Source: Pseudomonadota bacterium
GTDB taxonomy: Bacteria; Pseudomonadota; Alphaproteobacteria; SP197
Length of the DNA stretch: 53,320 nt
Assembly (NCBI GenBank): GCA_027592745.1
Contig: JAQCLG010000004.1
Location: forward strand, 1-53,320
Direction: 5' to 3'
Positions 8,486-17,579 of this stretch are shown piece by piece. Position numbers and translations under genes: made by a program. The notes under the pieces were generated by a model. It made no database searches. It saw nothing but the letters and a program-made list of their open reading frames with translations, and had not been told where the DNA came from. Every line of letters begins with the position of its first letter. Position 1 is the stretch's first letter.

Positions 8486-9532
8486 ATGTCGGTCTACCAG
8501 ACCTCCCTCTATTCCGAAATCGACTACGAGGCCGACGGCAGGCAGATCGGCCGCCTGTCGCTGCCCTGGTCGGTGACACGTTCGGCCTATGGCGTCATCC
8601 CGATCCCGATCGCGGTGATCAAGAACGGCAAGGGCCCGACCGCCCTGCTGATGGCCGGCAACCACGGCGACGAGTGGGAGGGCCAGATCGCCCTGGGCAA
8701 GCTGATCCGCAGCCTGGAGGCTTCCGACATCGCCGGCCGCGTCATCATCCTGCCCTCGGCCAACCTGCCTGCGGCGCGGGCGGGGCTGCGCGTCTCGCCG
8801 CTCGACGGCGGCAACCTCAACCGCACCTTCCCGGCCGATCCGGCCCACGGCCCGACCTGGCAGATCGCGCACTACATCGAACACCACCTGATGCCGATGG
8901 CCGATGTCTTCGTCGATCTGCACTCTGGCGGCGCCTCGCTCGACTACGTGCCCTTCGTCGGCGTCTCGATGATCGGCAATCCCGACCACGACCGCCGCGC
9001 CTATGCCGCCATGCGTGCCTTCGGCGGCCCCTTCGGCCAGATCTACGATGCCTCGGCGGGCCTGAGCGCGCCCACAGGGGCGGGTTCGACCGCCGGCGGA
9101 GCCGCGGTGCGCCAGGGCTGCATCGACATCGGCGGCGAATTCGGCGGCCGCGCGGTGGTCGATCCGGCTCACCTGGGTCTCGTCGAGCGCGGCCTGCGCA
9201 ACCTGCTCGCCCACCTGGGCATCACGCCGGGCGTGGCCGAGGAGCCGCCCGCGCCGATGCGCCTGATGACAAGCGATCCCGCAAACCTGTATATCTTTGC
9301 CCCAGACTACGGTGTTTTCGTGCCTTCCGTGCGGCTTGGCGACACCGTCAAGGCAGGCGACCTCGCTGGCGAGGTGCATGCCATAGAGCACCCGGAGAAG
9401 GTGCCGGTCCCGGTCCGCTTCCGTGCCGACGGTCTCTTGATCTGCGTGCGCGCCGTGGGCCGGGTCGAGCCTGGCGATTGCCTGGGCCACCTCGCCATCG
9501 ACATCGACGAACCGAGGTTCGAGCAACCATGA
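8486..9532 (+). CDS. Succinylglutamate desuccinylase/aspartoacylase family deacylase (DoeB-like)
   Basis: A zinc-dependent carboxypeptidase-fold deacylase of 348 residues. The metal site is visible as AGNHGDEWEG (His60, Glu63) and DLHSGG (His146), with DGGNLNRTFP between them as in DoeB, which deacetylates N-acetyl-diaminobutyrate during ectoine breakdown. AGGAG lies at good spacing before the ATG at 8486. Its TGA overlaps the ATG of the GntR regulator (ATGA), implying translational coupling. No ectoine hydrolase is adjacent, although an M24 protein of the wider DoeA type lies at 39.1 kb; the acyl substrate is therefore uncertain. Confidence 0.85.
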   Translation: MSVYQTSLYSEIDYEADGRQIGRLSLPWSVTRSAYGVIPIPIAVIKNGKGPTALLMAGNHGDEWEGQIALGKLIRSLEASDIAGRVIILPSANLPAARAGLRVSPLDGGNLNRTFPADPAHGPTWQIAHYIEHHLMPMADVFVDLHSGGASLDYVPFVGVSMIGNPDHDRRAYAAMRAFGGPFGQIYDASAGLSAPTGAGSTAGGAAVRQGCIDIGGEFGGRAVVDPAHLGLVERGLRNLLAHLGITPGVAEEPPAPMRLMTSDPANLYIFAPDYGVFVPSVRLGDTVKAGDLAGEVHAIEHPEKVPVPVRFRADGLLICVRAVGRVEPGDCLGHLAIDIDEPRFEQP

Positions 9533-10269
9533 CACTGAAATCCGTTCCCGTTGCGGCCGAAGCCTGGCCCCACCGTTCCCCCCTGCGGGCACCCAAGCTG
9601 GGCGACCGCGTCTACGAACAGATCGTCGAGCGCATCGTCGCCGGCACGCTGGCCGAGGGCGACCGCCTGCCCAGCGAGCACGAGTTCTGCCGCATGTTCG
9701 AGGTTTCCCGCCCGGTCGTGCGCGAGGCGCTCGCCAGACTGCGCGCCGACGGCATCATCGAATCCCGCCAGGGATCGGGCAGCTACGTGCGCCGCCGTCC
9801 GGTGCGCGACCTGCTGCAATACGGCGCTGCGTCCAACGCGGCCCAGTTGCTGCGCTGCTTCGAGTTCCGCCTGGCCCTGGAGGGCGAGGCTGCCGCGCTG
9901 GCTGCCGTGCGCCATGACAGCGCCGAGATGCGCGCCATCCGGAAGGCCAACGATGCCTGCAACGAGGCGGCGATGAAGGGGCGCCTGGGCAAGCAGGAAG
10001 ACCTCGACTTCCACATGGCTATCGCCCTGGCCAGCGGCAACGGGCTGTTTCCCGACACCATGGAATTGCTGTACGACGACATCCAGAACGGCATGGACAT
10101 GGCGCGCAGCCTGACCAAGTCCGAGCGCAAGGAGCGGGTCGTCATCCTCAAGCAGGAACACGCCATGGTGCTGGCGGCGATCGAGGACCGCGACCCCGAC
10201 CGCGCCCGCGTCGCCATGCGCGCCCACATCGGCAACGCCCAGCGGCGCATCGTCGGCGACGGCAGCTAG
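9529..10269 (+). CDS. GntR-family transcriptional regulator, FCD (FadR) subfamily
   Basis: A 246-residue regulator: the N-terminal winged helix (LPSEHEFCRMFEVSRPVVRE, then GIIESRQGSGSYV) is followed by an all-helical FCD ligand-binding domain with the conserved DLDFHMAIALASGN segment around residue 160. FCD regulators usually sense a small carboxylate and repress neighbouring catabolic genes. Its ATG overlaps the stop of the DoeB-like gene by the ATGA arrangement, so it is expressed with that enzyme and probably controls it and the DUF1989/CocE genes downstream. Confidence 0.92.
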   Translation: MTLKSVPVAAEAWPHRSPLRAPKLGDRVYEQIVERIVAGTLAEGDRLPSEHEFCRMFEVSRPVVREALARLRADGIIESRQGSGSYVRRRPVRDLLQYGAASNAAQLLRCFEFRLALEGEAAALAAVRHDSAEMRAIRKANDACNEAAMKGRLGKQEDLDFHMAIALASGNGLFPDTMELLYDDIQNGMDMARSLTKSERKERVVILKQEHAMVLAAIEDRDPDRARVAMRAHIGNAQRRIVGDGS

Positions 10270-10355
10270 ATCCGATCCGGGGCCTCTCCGGCGCTCTGTC
10301 CTCTTGATCTTTGCCGTGGCGGAACGCAGCGTAGGCGGGCCAACCGGAGCGGCTC

Positions 10356-10982
10356 ATGGGCAGGAAGCTGATCGAGGACATCGTCGTGCCGGCGCGCGAG
10401 GCGCGTGCCGTGGTGGTGCACAAGGGCCAGTTCCTGCGCATCGTCGACATGGAGGGCGAGCAAGTCGCCGACATCGTCTTCTACAATGCCGAACGGCTCA
10501 CGGAGACCTACTCCATGGCCCATTCGGTCTATCTCAACATGCTCCAGGGCACCGGCGACATCCGCATGGTCAAGACGCTCTGGTCGAGCCCGCCCCATGA
10601 ACAGGTGATGATGACGGTGACCGACGATCCGGTCGCCTGCCATTGCCTGGCGCTGGGCACCTGCTGCTCCAGCAGGGTCTATGACGTGCTCTACGGCGAA
10701 CCCGGCCATGCCAGCTACGCGACGAGCCTGGCCCGCGCCCTGGCGCCCCACGGCGTGCCGGCCAACCTGCCCGATGTCTTCAACGCCTTCATGCCCTTCG
10801 ACCCCGAACGCTGGTATGCCGGCGACCCGAAGTTCCGTTCGCCGCCGACGCAGCCCGGCGACTACCTAGAGCTGCGCGCCGAGATCGACGTGCTGGTCGG
10901 CGTCTCGGCCTGTCCCAGCGACCGCACGCCGACCAACGGATTCAAGCCGACGCCGCTGCGCGTTCAGGTATTCTCCGGCTGA
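10356..10982 (+). CDS. DUF1989 / urea carboxylase-associated family protein, second copy
   Basis: A 208-residue paralogue of the DUF1989 gene at 357-953. Shared marks include EGEQVADIVFYN near residue 33, TQPGDYLELRAEIDVLVGVSAC-type C-terminal text and the SACPSD.TPTNG signature; a CC pair near residue 108 is specific to this copy. In characterised systems two DUF1989 proteins act together as a carboxyguanidine deiminase (CgdAB), but here the copies are 9 kb apart on opposite strands. It sits between the GntR regulator and the CocE hydrolase, in one direction with short gaps, suggesting shared control. The chemistry is inferred. Confidence 0.85.
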   Translation: MGRKLIEDIVVPAREARAVVVHKGQFLRIVDMEGEQVADIVFYNAERLTETYSMAHSVYLNMLQGTGDIRMVKTLWSSPPHEQVMMTVTDDPVACHCLALGTCCSSRVYDVLYGEPGHASYATSLARALAPHGVPANLPDVFNAFMPFDPERWYAGDPKFRSPPTQPGDYLELRAEIDVLVGVSACPSDRTPTNGFKPTPLRVQVFSG

Positions 10983-11004
10983 ACTTTTCTGGAAGGACGA
11001 CCGC

Positions 11005-13053
11005 ATGGTCAATCTCGTTGCCGCGTCCGGTGACGCGCTCCGCGTCCGCGACAGCTTTCCCCGCAAGGTCAGGGTCATCGATCACCAGTGGATCCCGATG
11101 CCCGACGGCACGCGGCTGTCGGCGCGGATCTGGCTGCCCGAGGATGCAGAGGCCGATCCGGTGCCGGCGATCATCGAGTACATCCCCTATCGCCACCGCG
11201 ACTTCACCCTGCCGCGCGACGAGCTGATCCATCCCTGGTTTGCCGGCCACGGCTATGCCGCGATCCGTCTCGATATTCGCGGTTCGGGCAATTCCGAGGG
11301 CCTGCCGCTCGACGAATACGTCGCCCAGGAACAGGACGATATGGTCGCCGCGCTCGCCTGGATCGCCGCGCAGCCCTGGTGCAGCGGCGCCTGTGGCATG
11401 ATCGGCATTTCCTGGGGCGGTTTCTCTGGCCTGCAGACCGCATTCCGGCGGCCGCCCGAGCTCAAGGCGATCGTCACGCTGTGCTCGACCGACGACCGCT
11501 ACGCCGACGACGTGCACTACATGGGCGGCGCCCTGCTGCGCAACAACCTGGCCTGGGGCGCCCAGTCGCTGGCCTATTCGGCCCGCCCGCCCGACCCCGA
11601 GCTGGTCGGCGATGCCTGGCGGGCGATGTGGCACGAGCGGCTGGCGAACCTACCCTTCACCACGGCGGAGTGGATGAGCCACCAGCGGCGCGATGCCTAC
11701 TGGAAACACGGCTCGGTCAATGAGGACTGGGATGCCATCCAATGCCCGGTCTATGCCGTCACCGGCTGGGCCGACGGCTACACCAACACGGCGCTGCGCC
11801 TGATGGCCGGCCTGAAGGTGCCGCGCCGCTGCCTGATCGGCCCCTGGGCCCACGGCTACCCCCATGTCGCCAGCCCGGCGCCCACGATCGGGTTCCTGCA
11901 GGACTGCCTGCGCTGGTGGGACCGCTGGCTGAAAGGCATCGAGAACGGCATCGACAAGGAACCCATGGTCCGCCTGTGGCAGCAGGACGCCGCGCCGCCG
12001 CGCGTCGAACACGCCGAACGCAGCGGCCACTGGATCGCCGAGCCGGCGTGGCCGGGGCCCTCGATCTGGGCTCGCGATCTGGGCCTGGACTGCGCCGGCC
12101 GCCTGGTCGAGGGGCCGGGCCGCGGCGATGTCATGATCGCCACGCCGCTCACCGTCGGCACCCTCACCGGCGAATGGAACCCCCATGGCATCGGACCGGA
12201 GATGCCCATCGACCAGCGCCCCGAGGATGCCATGTCCGTGGTCTTCGACGGTCCGGTCCTCGATCGCGACATCGCTATCGTCGGCTTCCCGCTGCTGCAT
12301 GCCCGCATCGCCTCGGGCCAGCCGGTCGCCACCCTGGTCGCGCGCCTGGAGAGCCTGGCGCCCGACGGCAGTTCGGCGCTGCTCTCCTGGGGCGCCCTCA
12401 ACCTGACCCACCGGGACGGCCACGAGGCGCCTGCCGCCCTGGAGCCCGGCCGCAGCTATGACGTGACGGTCCAGCTCAATGCCATTGCCCAGACCGTGCC
12501 GGCGGGCCATCGCCTGCGCCTGGCCCTGGCCAACGCCAGCTGGCCGCTGCTCTGGCCGGCGCCGGAAGTCACCGAACTGTCGCTCGATGGTGCGGCAAGC
12601 CGTCTGGAACTGCCGCTGCGCGAAGCCCAGCCGGGCGATGCGGCGCTGCCGGAATTCGAGGCGGCGGAAGTGCCGCCCATGCCGGCGATCGGCTGGCTGC
12701 GTTCGTTCGGCCGGGTGCGGCGCATCGTGCGCGACCTCGCCACCGGCATGACACGCCTGGAACTCGACAAGGACGACGGCGCCTACCGGATCGAGGCGCA
12801 CGGCATGGAGATCGACCAGGTCGGCCGCGAGGTCCAGGAGATCGTCGAAGGCGATCCCCTGTCCAACCGGGGCGAGGTGACCTGGCGCATCGCCCAGCGG
12901 CGTGGCGACTGGGACGTCGCCATCGAATCGACGACGCGGGTCGCCTGCGATGCCGGGAGTTTCCGCGTCGAGGCCGACATCGTTGCCTTCGAGGGCAGCA
13001 GGGAAGTCGCCCGCCACCGGCTCGAACGCACGATCCCGCGTGACCTGATCTGA
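11005..13053 (+). CDS. CocE/NonD-family hydrolase (X-Pro dipeptidyl-peptidase S15-like)
   Basis: A 682-residue serine hydrolase of the CocE/NonD family, which cleaves esters or acyl-amino-acid bonds. Residues 30-285 are the alpha/beta hydrolase domain: GISWGG with nucleophile Ser136, GWADGY with Asp257 and GPWAHGYPH with His283. A C-terminal jelly-roll domain follows (NLTHRDGHE near residue 470). GGAAGGA precedes the ATG at a usable distance. A 680-residue paralogue lies at 25013-27055. There is no signal peptide, so it acts in the cytosol, probably on something brought in by the neighbouring ABC systems. Confidence 0.92.
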   Translation: MVNLVAASGDALRVRDSFPRKVRVIDHQWIPMPDGTRLSARIWLPEDAEADPVPAIIEYIPYRHRDFTLPRDELIHPWFAGHGYAAIRLDIRGSGNSEGLPLDEYVAQEQDDMVAALAWIAAQPWCSGACGMIGISWGGFSGLQTAFRRPPELKAIVTLCSTDDRYADDVHYMGGALLRNNLAWGAQSLAYSARPPDPELVGDAWRAMWHERLANLPFTTAEWMSHQRRDAYWKHGSVNEDWDAIQCPVYAVTGWADGYTNTALRLMAGLKVPRRCLIGPWAHGYPHVASPAPTIGFLQDCLRWWDRWLKGIENGIDKEPMVRLWQQDAAPPRVEHAERSGHWIAEPAWPGPSIWARDLGLDCAGRLVEGPGRGDVMIATPLTVGTLTGEWNPHGIGPEMPIDQRPEDAMSVVFDGPVLDRDIAIVGFPLLHARIASGQPVATLVARLESLAPDGSSALLSWGALNLTHRDGHEAPAALEPGRSYDVTVQLNAIAQTVPAGHRLRLALANASWPLLWPAPEVTELSLDGAASRLELPLREAQPGDAALPEFEAAEVPPMPAIGWLRSFGRVRRIVRDLATGMTRLELDKDDGAYRIEAHGMEIDQVGREVQEIVEGDPLSNRGEVTWRIAQRRGDWDVAIESTTRVACDAGSFRVEADIVAFEGSREVARHRLERTIPRDLI

Positions 13054-13068
13054 ATGCGCAAACGGAAA

Positions 13069-13094
13069 GGGCCGGCCCGTCGCCGGGCCGGCCC
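13069..13094. terminator. Strong GC hairpin terminator between convergent genes
   Basis: A perfect 11-bp stem (GGGCCGGCCCG at 13069-13079 with CGGGCCGGCCC at 13084-13094) and a four-base TCGC loop lie between the converging CocE gene and the binding-protein gene. On the minus strand the stem is followed by CTTTCCGTTTG, moderately T-rich, so it fits a bidirectional terminator. Confidence 0.75.
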
Positions 13095-13120
13095 CTCCTG
13101 ATCCGCGCAGGCCTGAAGGA

Positions 13121-14728
13121 TCAGGCCTGGCTGTCGTCGATCCAGACGTCGTCCCAGTAGAGCGAGCCGACGTACATGAAGGGATGCCCCTTCATGCCCT
13201 GCACCTTGTTGGCGAGACCATCGGTCCAGTTGATGAAGACCGGGGTGATGGTCGAGCCTTCCGAGGCCATCAGCATCTGGATGTCGCAGTACATCTGCTT
13301 GCGCTTGTCGAAATCCAGCTCCTTGCGGGCGTCGAGCAGGAGGCTGTCGAAGGTCGGGTTCGACCAGCGGCTTTCGTTCCAAGAGGCGCCCGAGACATAG
13401 GCAACCGACAGCATCTGGTCGGCCGTCGGACGGCCGTACCAGGACGAGCCGCACCAGGGCACCTGCATCCAGATGGCGCTCCAGTAACCGTCCGAAGGCA
13501 CCCGGTTGATCTGCACGTTGACGCCGCTCTCACGCATCAGCTCGGCCATGACGATCGAGGCATTGGCGCCGCCGAAGTTGGTATCGGCCGCAGTCAGCTC
13601 GAAGGTGGCGTTCGTCATGCCGGCCTTCTCGAGGTAGAACTTCACCTTGTCGGGATCGGCCGACGGCACCGGCACTTCCTCGCACCAGAACGGGTCATGC
13701 GGCGGCACCGGATGGTCGCGACCGACCACACCCAGGCCGTCGAAGGCCAGATCGAGCATGCGCTGGCGGTCGAACGACCACTTCAGCGCCTGGCGCACGT
13801 TGTTGTCGCTGTAGGGAGCGGTGTCGGCCAGCATCGGATAGGTCGGATGGGCACCGCCCGGCTGCGACAGGATGCGGGCGCTGTCGGAAGCCTCGACCTG
13901 CTTCACCAGGTTGCCCTCGACGCCGATGACGACATCGACCTCGCCCGAGACCAGCGCATTGACGCGGGCACCGTTGTCGGGAATGGCGAAGAACTCGATC
14001 TCATCGAGGTAGGGGCGCCCTTCCTTGTGATAGTTGGCGTGCCGCTTGAAGATCGACACGATGCCCGGATCGAATTCCTCGACCATGAACGGGCCGGAGG
14101 TGACGACATTGCCGGAGGAGTAGGCCGCTGCGTCCTGTCCTTCGGGCGCCACGGTGAAGTGGTACTCGGCCATCAGGTAGGGAACGTCGACGTTGGTCTG
14201 GTTCATCTTGAAGACCAGCGTGTTGCCGTCCGCGGTGATCGATTCCACATCGCCCAGATAGGCATTGGCGGCCGAACCCTGCTCGGGATCGAGATGACGG
14301 TTGAACGAATAGGCCGCGTCGGCAGCGGTGATCGTCTTGCCGTTGGAAAACTCGGCGCCCTCGATCATCTTGAAGCGCCATTCCGTGGCGTCGGCGTTGG
14401 ACTCCCACTCGGAGGCAAGATTGGGCACCAGGCCCTGCTCGGGGAAGAAGTCGATCAGGCGGCTGCCCAGCAGCTGGGAGCGCGAGATGTCGATCGCCTG
14501 GACGATCTTGGTCGGGTCGATGGTATCGCCCGCGTGGCTCGAATCCGCGGCGGCGACGATGCGTCCGCCGGCCTTGGGCTCGGCAGCCTGCGCCTTGGTG
14601 ATGCTCTGCTCGACGATCGTGGCGGCAGCCGAGGCCGTCAGGCCCATGCTCATCAGGCCGGCATTGAAGTCGCGGCGCGACACCTTGCCCTTGATGAACT
14701 CGTTGATCAGAAGCTCTTTCTTTGTCAC
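13121..14728 (-). CDS. ABC transporter substrate-binding protein, family 5 (dipeptide/oligopeptide type)
   Basis: A 535-residue family-5 periplasmic binding protein, standard DppA/OppA length. The start is a GTG at 14728-14726. The N-terminus carries a twin-arginine-like motif, SRRDFNAGL at residues 17-25, before the export signal ending KAQA. Family features include DATEWRFKMIEGAEFSNGKT-type text near residue 115 and YSDNNVRQALKWSFDRQRML near residue 305. It lies about 2.9 kb from the dipeptide-type permease/ATPase operon at 17580-21246 and is its likely binding protein, though on the other strand. Codon use is slightly less GC-biased than in neighbours, as expected for an abundant protein. 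Confidence 0.92.
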   Translation of the reverse strand: MTKKELLINEFIKGKVSRRDFNAGLMSMGLTASAAATIVEQSITKAQAAEPKAGGRIVAAADSSHAGDTIDPTKIVQAIDISRSQLLGSRLIDFFPEQGLVPNLASEWESNADATEWRFKMIEGAEFSNGKTITAADAAYSFNRHLDPEQGSAANAYLGDVESITADGNTLVFKMNQTNVDVPYLMAEYHFTVAPEGQDAAAYSSGNVVTSGPFMVEEFDPGIVSIFKRHANYHKEGRPYLDEIEFFAIPDNGARVNALVSGEVDVVIGVEGNLVKQVEASDSARILSQPGGAHPTYPMLADTAPYSDNNVRQALKWSFDRQRMLDLAFDGLGVVGRDHPVPPHDPFWCEEVPVPSADPDKVKFYLEKAGMTNATFELTAADTNFGGANASIVMAELMRESGVNVQINRVPSDGYWSAIWMQVPWCGSSWYGRPTADQMLSVAYVSGASWNESRWSNPTFDSLLLDARKELDFDKRKQMYCDIQMLMASEGSTITPVFINWTDGLANKVQGMKGHPFMYVGSLYWDDVWIDDSQA

Positions 14729-14910
14729 AGCGTGTCTCTCCCTAAGAGTCTGGTCCTGCCCTGTTGCCGGACAGAATCGCTGCCGACAACGTTAGTCGAA
14801 AAATCGTCAGTTTACATAGCAATCCGTGGTCCTGACCGGAATCGACCCAAGGCTGCGTATTGCCGACGTTTTGCAATCGCCGGGATGGAAGCCTCCTGCT
14901 GGTGCAGGCC

Positions 14911-16179
14911 TCAGGCGGCGGTGCGCAGGCGGGCCGCGATGGCTTCGATCTGCGCGATGCCGGTCAGGTAGGCGCCATGGCAGGTCGAGAAGAACTCGCT
15001 CGAACTGGCCTCGCCGGCGAAATAGAGGACGTCATCGACCGGGCGGGCCAGCTCGGCGCGCGCATGGCCGTGACCCGGCATCGCACCCGAGTAGGACCCC
15101 AGGGTCCAGGGGTCGCTTTCCCAGGCCGTGACGATGGTGCGCTCGCTCAACGAGGCGCGGATGTTGCTGCCGTAGGCGGCGACCAGGCGCTCGGTCATGT
15201 GGTCGATCGAGGCGGCGATGCCCGCGCGCTCCAGCCACGAGCCGTGCCGGCCGCCGGTGACGCCGGAGACATAGTCCATGCCGAAGGGGCGGATCTGGAT
15301 CGACATCGGCACCTCGTCGGCATCGCCGATCTGGATCGTGGCGTCCGCCGGCGCCTCGGGCGGAAAGCGATTGTCCTTGAGCATGATGCCGATGCGGTTG
15401 TGCACGCCCAGGGGCAGGGCCGCGGCGGCCTCGAGCTTCCAGTCGGGCAGCCCGGGATCGAAGACGATGCCGCCCGAGGTCAGGACATTGGTCGAGACCG
15501 TGACCAGCGCCGTGCGGCCGGCAATGGTTCCCCTGGCCGTCTCGACGCGCACGCCCGAACCGCTCCAGATGATGCGTTCGGCCCTGGCGTTGAGCGTCAC
15601 GGGAACCTCGGCGGCCCAGCGTGCGACCAGGGCGCCGAAACCCTCGCGCAGGGGCCAGTTCTCGTCGGTGTCGTTGTAGTTGGTGACGTCCAGCACCGAG
15701 ACCTGGTCGATGTCGCGCGAGGTGCCCAGGGAGAACCAGTAGGCCATGAATGGCGCCCAGGGCGCCGCCAGGTCGATGACATCGGCGACCGCGACATCGC
15801 GGCCCTCGGCGCCGGCGGCATCGATGGCGGCGTGGTCGGCCTCCATGCCGTCCATCCAGCGCTGGCGCTCGTCCTCGGGCAGGAAGGCGCCGCCCGCGAA
15901 GATGTTGGAGCGCCACTGGCTGTCGCGCCGGTAGGAGAAGCCATGTTCGTCGGCGATCGCCACGAAGGGATTGAGGCTGGCCGAATGCATCCAGTGGCAG
16001 CCCAAGTCGTAGGGAATGCCCGGGGCGAATTCCTCGGTGTAGGCGCGGCCACCGATGCGGTGCGAAGCCTCGATCAGGGCGAAGCTCAGGCCGTGCGCTG
16101 CCGCCGCCTTTGCCGCCGAGAGACCGGCCGAACCGGCCCCGATGATGACGACATCGACGTCGTGCTGCTTGCCTGACAT
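14911..16179 (-). CDS. FAD-dependent amine oxidase-family oxidoreductase
   Basis: A 422-residue flavoprotein of the flavin amine oxidase family. The dinucleotide-binding motif GAGSAG is at residues 14-19, followed by E.s.r.GGR at 37-45 and, near the C-terminus, the second FAD signature DDVLYFAGEASSSEF followed by a conserved GAYLTG. Enzymes of this kind oxidise primary or secondary amines to imines with O2 or an acceptor. The ATG at 16179-16177 has GGAGTCCTT upstream; a start 16 codons earlier lacks the family pattern. It lies between the binding protein and the divergent AI-2E gene, so its substrate may be an imported amine. Confidence 0.9.
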   Translation of the reverse strand: MSGKQHDVDVVIIGAGSAGLSAAKAAAAHGLSFALIEASHRIGGRAYTEEFAPGIPYDLGCHWMHSASLNPFVAIADEHGFSYRRDSQWRSNIFAGGAFLPEDERQRWMDGMEADHAAIDAAGAEGRDVAVADVIDLAAPWAPFMAYWFSLGTSRDIDQVSVLDVTNYNDTDENWPLREGFGALVARWAAEVPVTLNARAERIIWSGSGVRVETARGTIAGRTALVTVSTNVLTSGGIVFDPGLPDWKLEAAAALPLGVHNRIGIMLKDNRFPPEAPADATIQIGDADEVPMSIQIRPFGMDYVSGVTGGRHGSWLERAGIAASIDHMTERLVAAYGSNIRASLSERTIVTAWESDPWTLGSYSGAMPGHGHARAELARPVDDVLYFAGEASSSEFFSTCHGAYLTGIAQIEAIAARLRTAA

Positions 16180-16325
16180 GAAGGACTCCGCTCTATGGGG
16201 CCGGCAAGGTAGCTGGCCTGCCCCCACGCTGCCAAGCCATGCCTTTCCGGGGAAAGCAGCAGCGCCTTGCCGCAGGCTGCAACGCTGCCTATGGTCTGCC
16301 TCCGCCTGGGCAATGCGAGCAGCGC

Positions 16326-17390
16326 ATGAAGCCGATCCGCGACTGGTTCCGTCATACCTTTTCCGATCCGCAGGTCCTGCTGCTGACGGTGCTGCTGGTC
16401 ATTGCCGTGATCGCGATCGTCTTCGTGGCCCACATGGTCGCGCCGGTGATTGCCGCGCTGGTCATCGCCTTCCTGCTCGACAGCCTGGTCGAACGCCTGA
16501 AGCTGCGCGGCGTGCGTCACATCGTTGCGGTGATCGGGGTCTACATCGCCTTCGTCGTGGCCGCGTTGGTCTTCCTGGGCGGCCTGCTGCCGCTGCTGAC
16601 GCGCCAGACCATCGAGTTCGCGCACCAGATTCCCCAGATGATCGCGACCCTGCGCGATGAACTGCTGACCCTGCCTGGACGTTATCCCGACTTCGTCACG
16701 GCCGATCAGGTCCATGGCGTCATGGGCGATCTCGGCCGTTCGATCACGGGGCTGGTCCATTCGCTGCCGTCGATGGCGGGCTCCTCGGTGGTCAACCTGC
16801 TGACCGCCATCGTCTACATGATCCTGGTCCTGTTGCTGGTCTTCTTCATGATCAAGGACAAGACCAAGATCCTGAACTGGCTGGCGAGCTTCCTGCCGCG
16901 CGAACGGGGATTGACGACGTCGGTCTGGCACGAGGTCAACGACCAGGTCGGCAACTACGTGCGCGGCAAGTTCTGGGAAATCGTCATCGTCGGCGTCGTG
17001 ACCTGGGTCGTCTTTGCCCTGCTGGGTGTCGAGTTCGCCATCCTGCTTGCCGTCATCACGGGGCTATCCGTGCTGATTCCCTATGTCGGGGCCGCCGCGG
17101 TCACGGTGCCGGTCGCCCTGATCGGCTTCGTCCAGTGGGGATTCTCCTGGGAATTTGCCTGGATCATGATCGCTTACGGCATCATCCAGGCGCTCGACGG
17201 CAACCTGCTGGCGCCGCTGCTGTTCAGCGAGGTCGTCAACCTGCATCCCATCGCCATCATCGTGGCAATCCTGATCTTCGGCGGCATCTGGGGCTTCTGG
17301 GGCGTCTTCTTCGCGATACCCCTGGCGACCGTGGTGCAGGCGGTGATCCGCGCCTGGCCCAAGAATTCGGCCTGGCGCAAGCCGATCTAG
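16326..17390 (+). CDS. AI-2E/PerM-family membrane protein
   Basis: A 354-residue inner-membrane protein of the AI-2E (UPF0118, PerM/YdiK/TqsA) family with about eight hydrophobic helices. Typical marks are VVNLLTAIVYMILVLLLVFF in the middle, the segment LIPYVGAAAVTVPVALI and the C-terminal NLLAPLLFSEVVNLHPIAII followed by GGIWGFWGVFFAIPLA. Members export autoinducer-2 or act in Na+/H+ exchange; the substrate here is unknown. It diverges from the amine oxidase gene across 146 bp. Confidence 0.92.
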   Translation: MKPIRDWFRHTFSDPQVLLLTVLLVIAVIAIVFVAHMVAPVIAALVIAFLLDSLVERLKLRGVRHIVAVIGVYIAFVVAALVFLGGLLPLLTRQTIEFAHQIPQMIATLRDELLTLPGRYPDFVTADQVHGVMGDLGRSITGLVHSLPSMAGSSVVNLLTAIVYMILVLLLVFFMIKDKTKILNWLASFLPRERGLTTSVWHEVNDQVGNYVRGKFWEIVIVGVVTWVVFALLGVEFAILLAVITGLSVLIPYVGAAAVTVPVALIGFVQWGFSWEFAWIMIAYGIIQALDGNLLAPLLFSEVVNLHPIAIIVAILIFGGIWGFWGVFFAIPLATVVQAVIRAWPKNSAWRKPI

Positions 17391-17420
17391 GCTCGGGCAC
17401 GGCCGAAATTCGCCGGCTGC

Positions 17421-17441
17421 AACGCATCGTTGCGATGCGTT
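17421..17441. promoter_or_regulatory. Perfect palindrome upstream of the ABC operon
   Basis: A nine-base inverted repeat, AACGCATCG (17421-17429) and CGATGCGTT (17433-17441), has a three-base TTG spacer. It lies 30 bases after the AI-2E stop and 139 bases before the permease start, just upstream of a promoter-like pair of hexamers. It could be an operator for the transporter operon or a terminator hairpin for the preceding gene; no T-tract follows, which favours an operator. Confidence 0.5.
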
Positions 17442-17455
17442 CAAGCAATACGGAC

Positions 17456-17483
17456 TTGCCAAGCAAACTTGCATCCTTACGAT
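17456..17483 (+). promoter_or_regulatory. Candidate sigma70-type promoter for the ABC operon
   Basis: TTGCCA at 17456-17461 and TACGAT at 17478-17483 are separated by 16 bases, within the spacing of housekeeping promoters. The site is 97 bases before the first permease start and directly after the palindrome. The surrounding 100 bases are visibly more AT-rich than the coding sequence. Confidence 0.45.
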
Positions 17484-17579
17484 ATGCGCAATCCCGGCAA
17501 AAAAACGGGGCTGACAAAACGTGTGCGGCGACAGCGCGGCGCGCGGTGCGCGCTGCTGGGGACCTGGGAGCAAGAGGCG

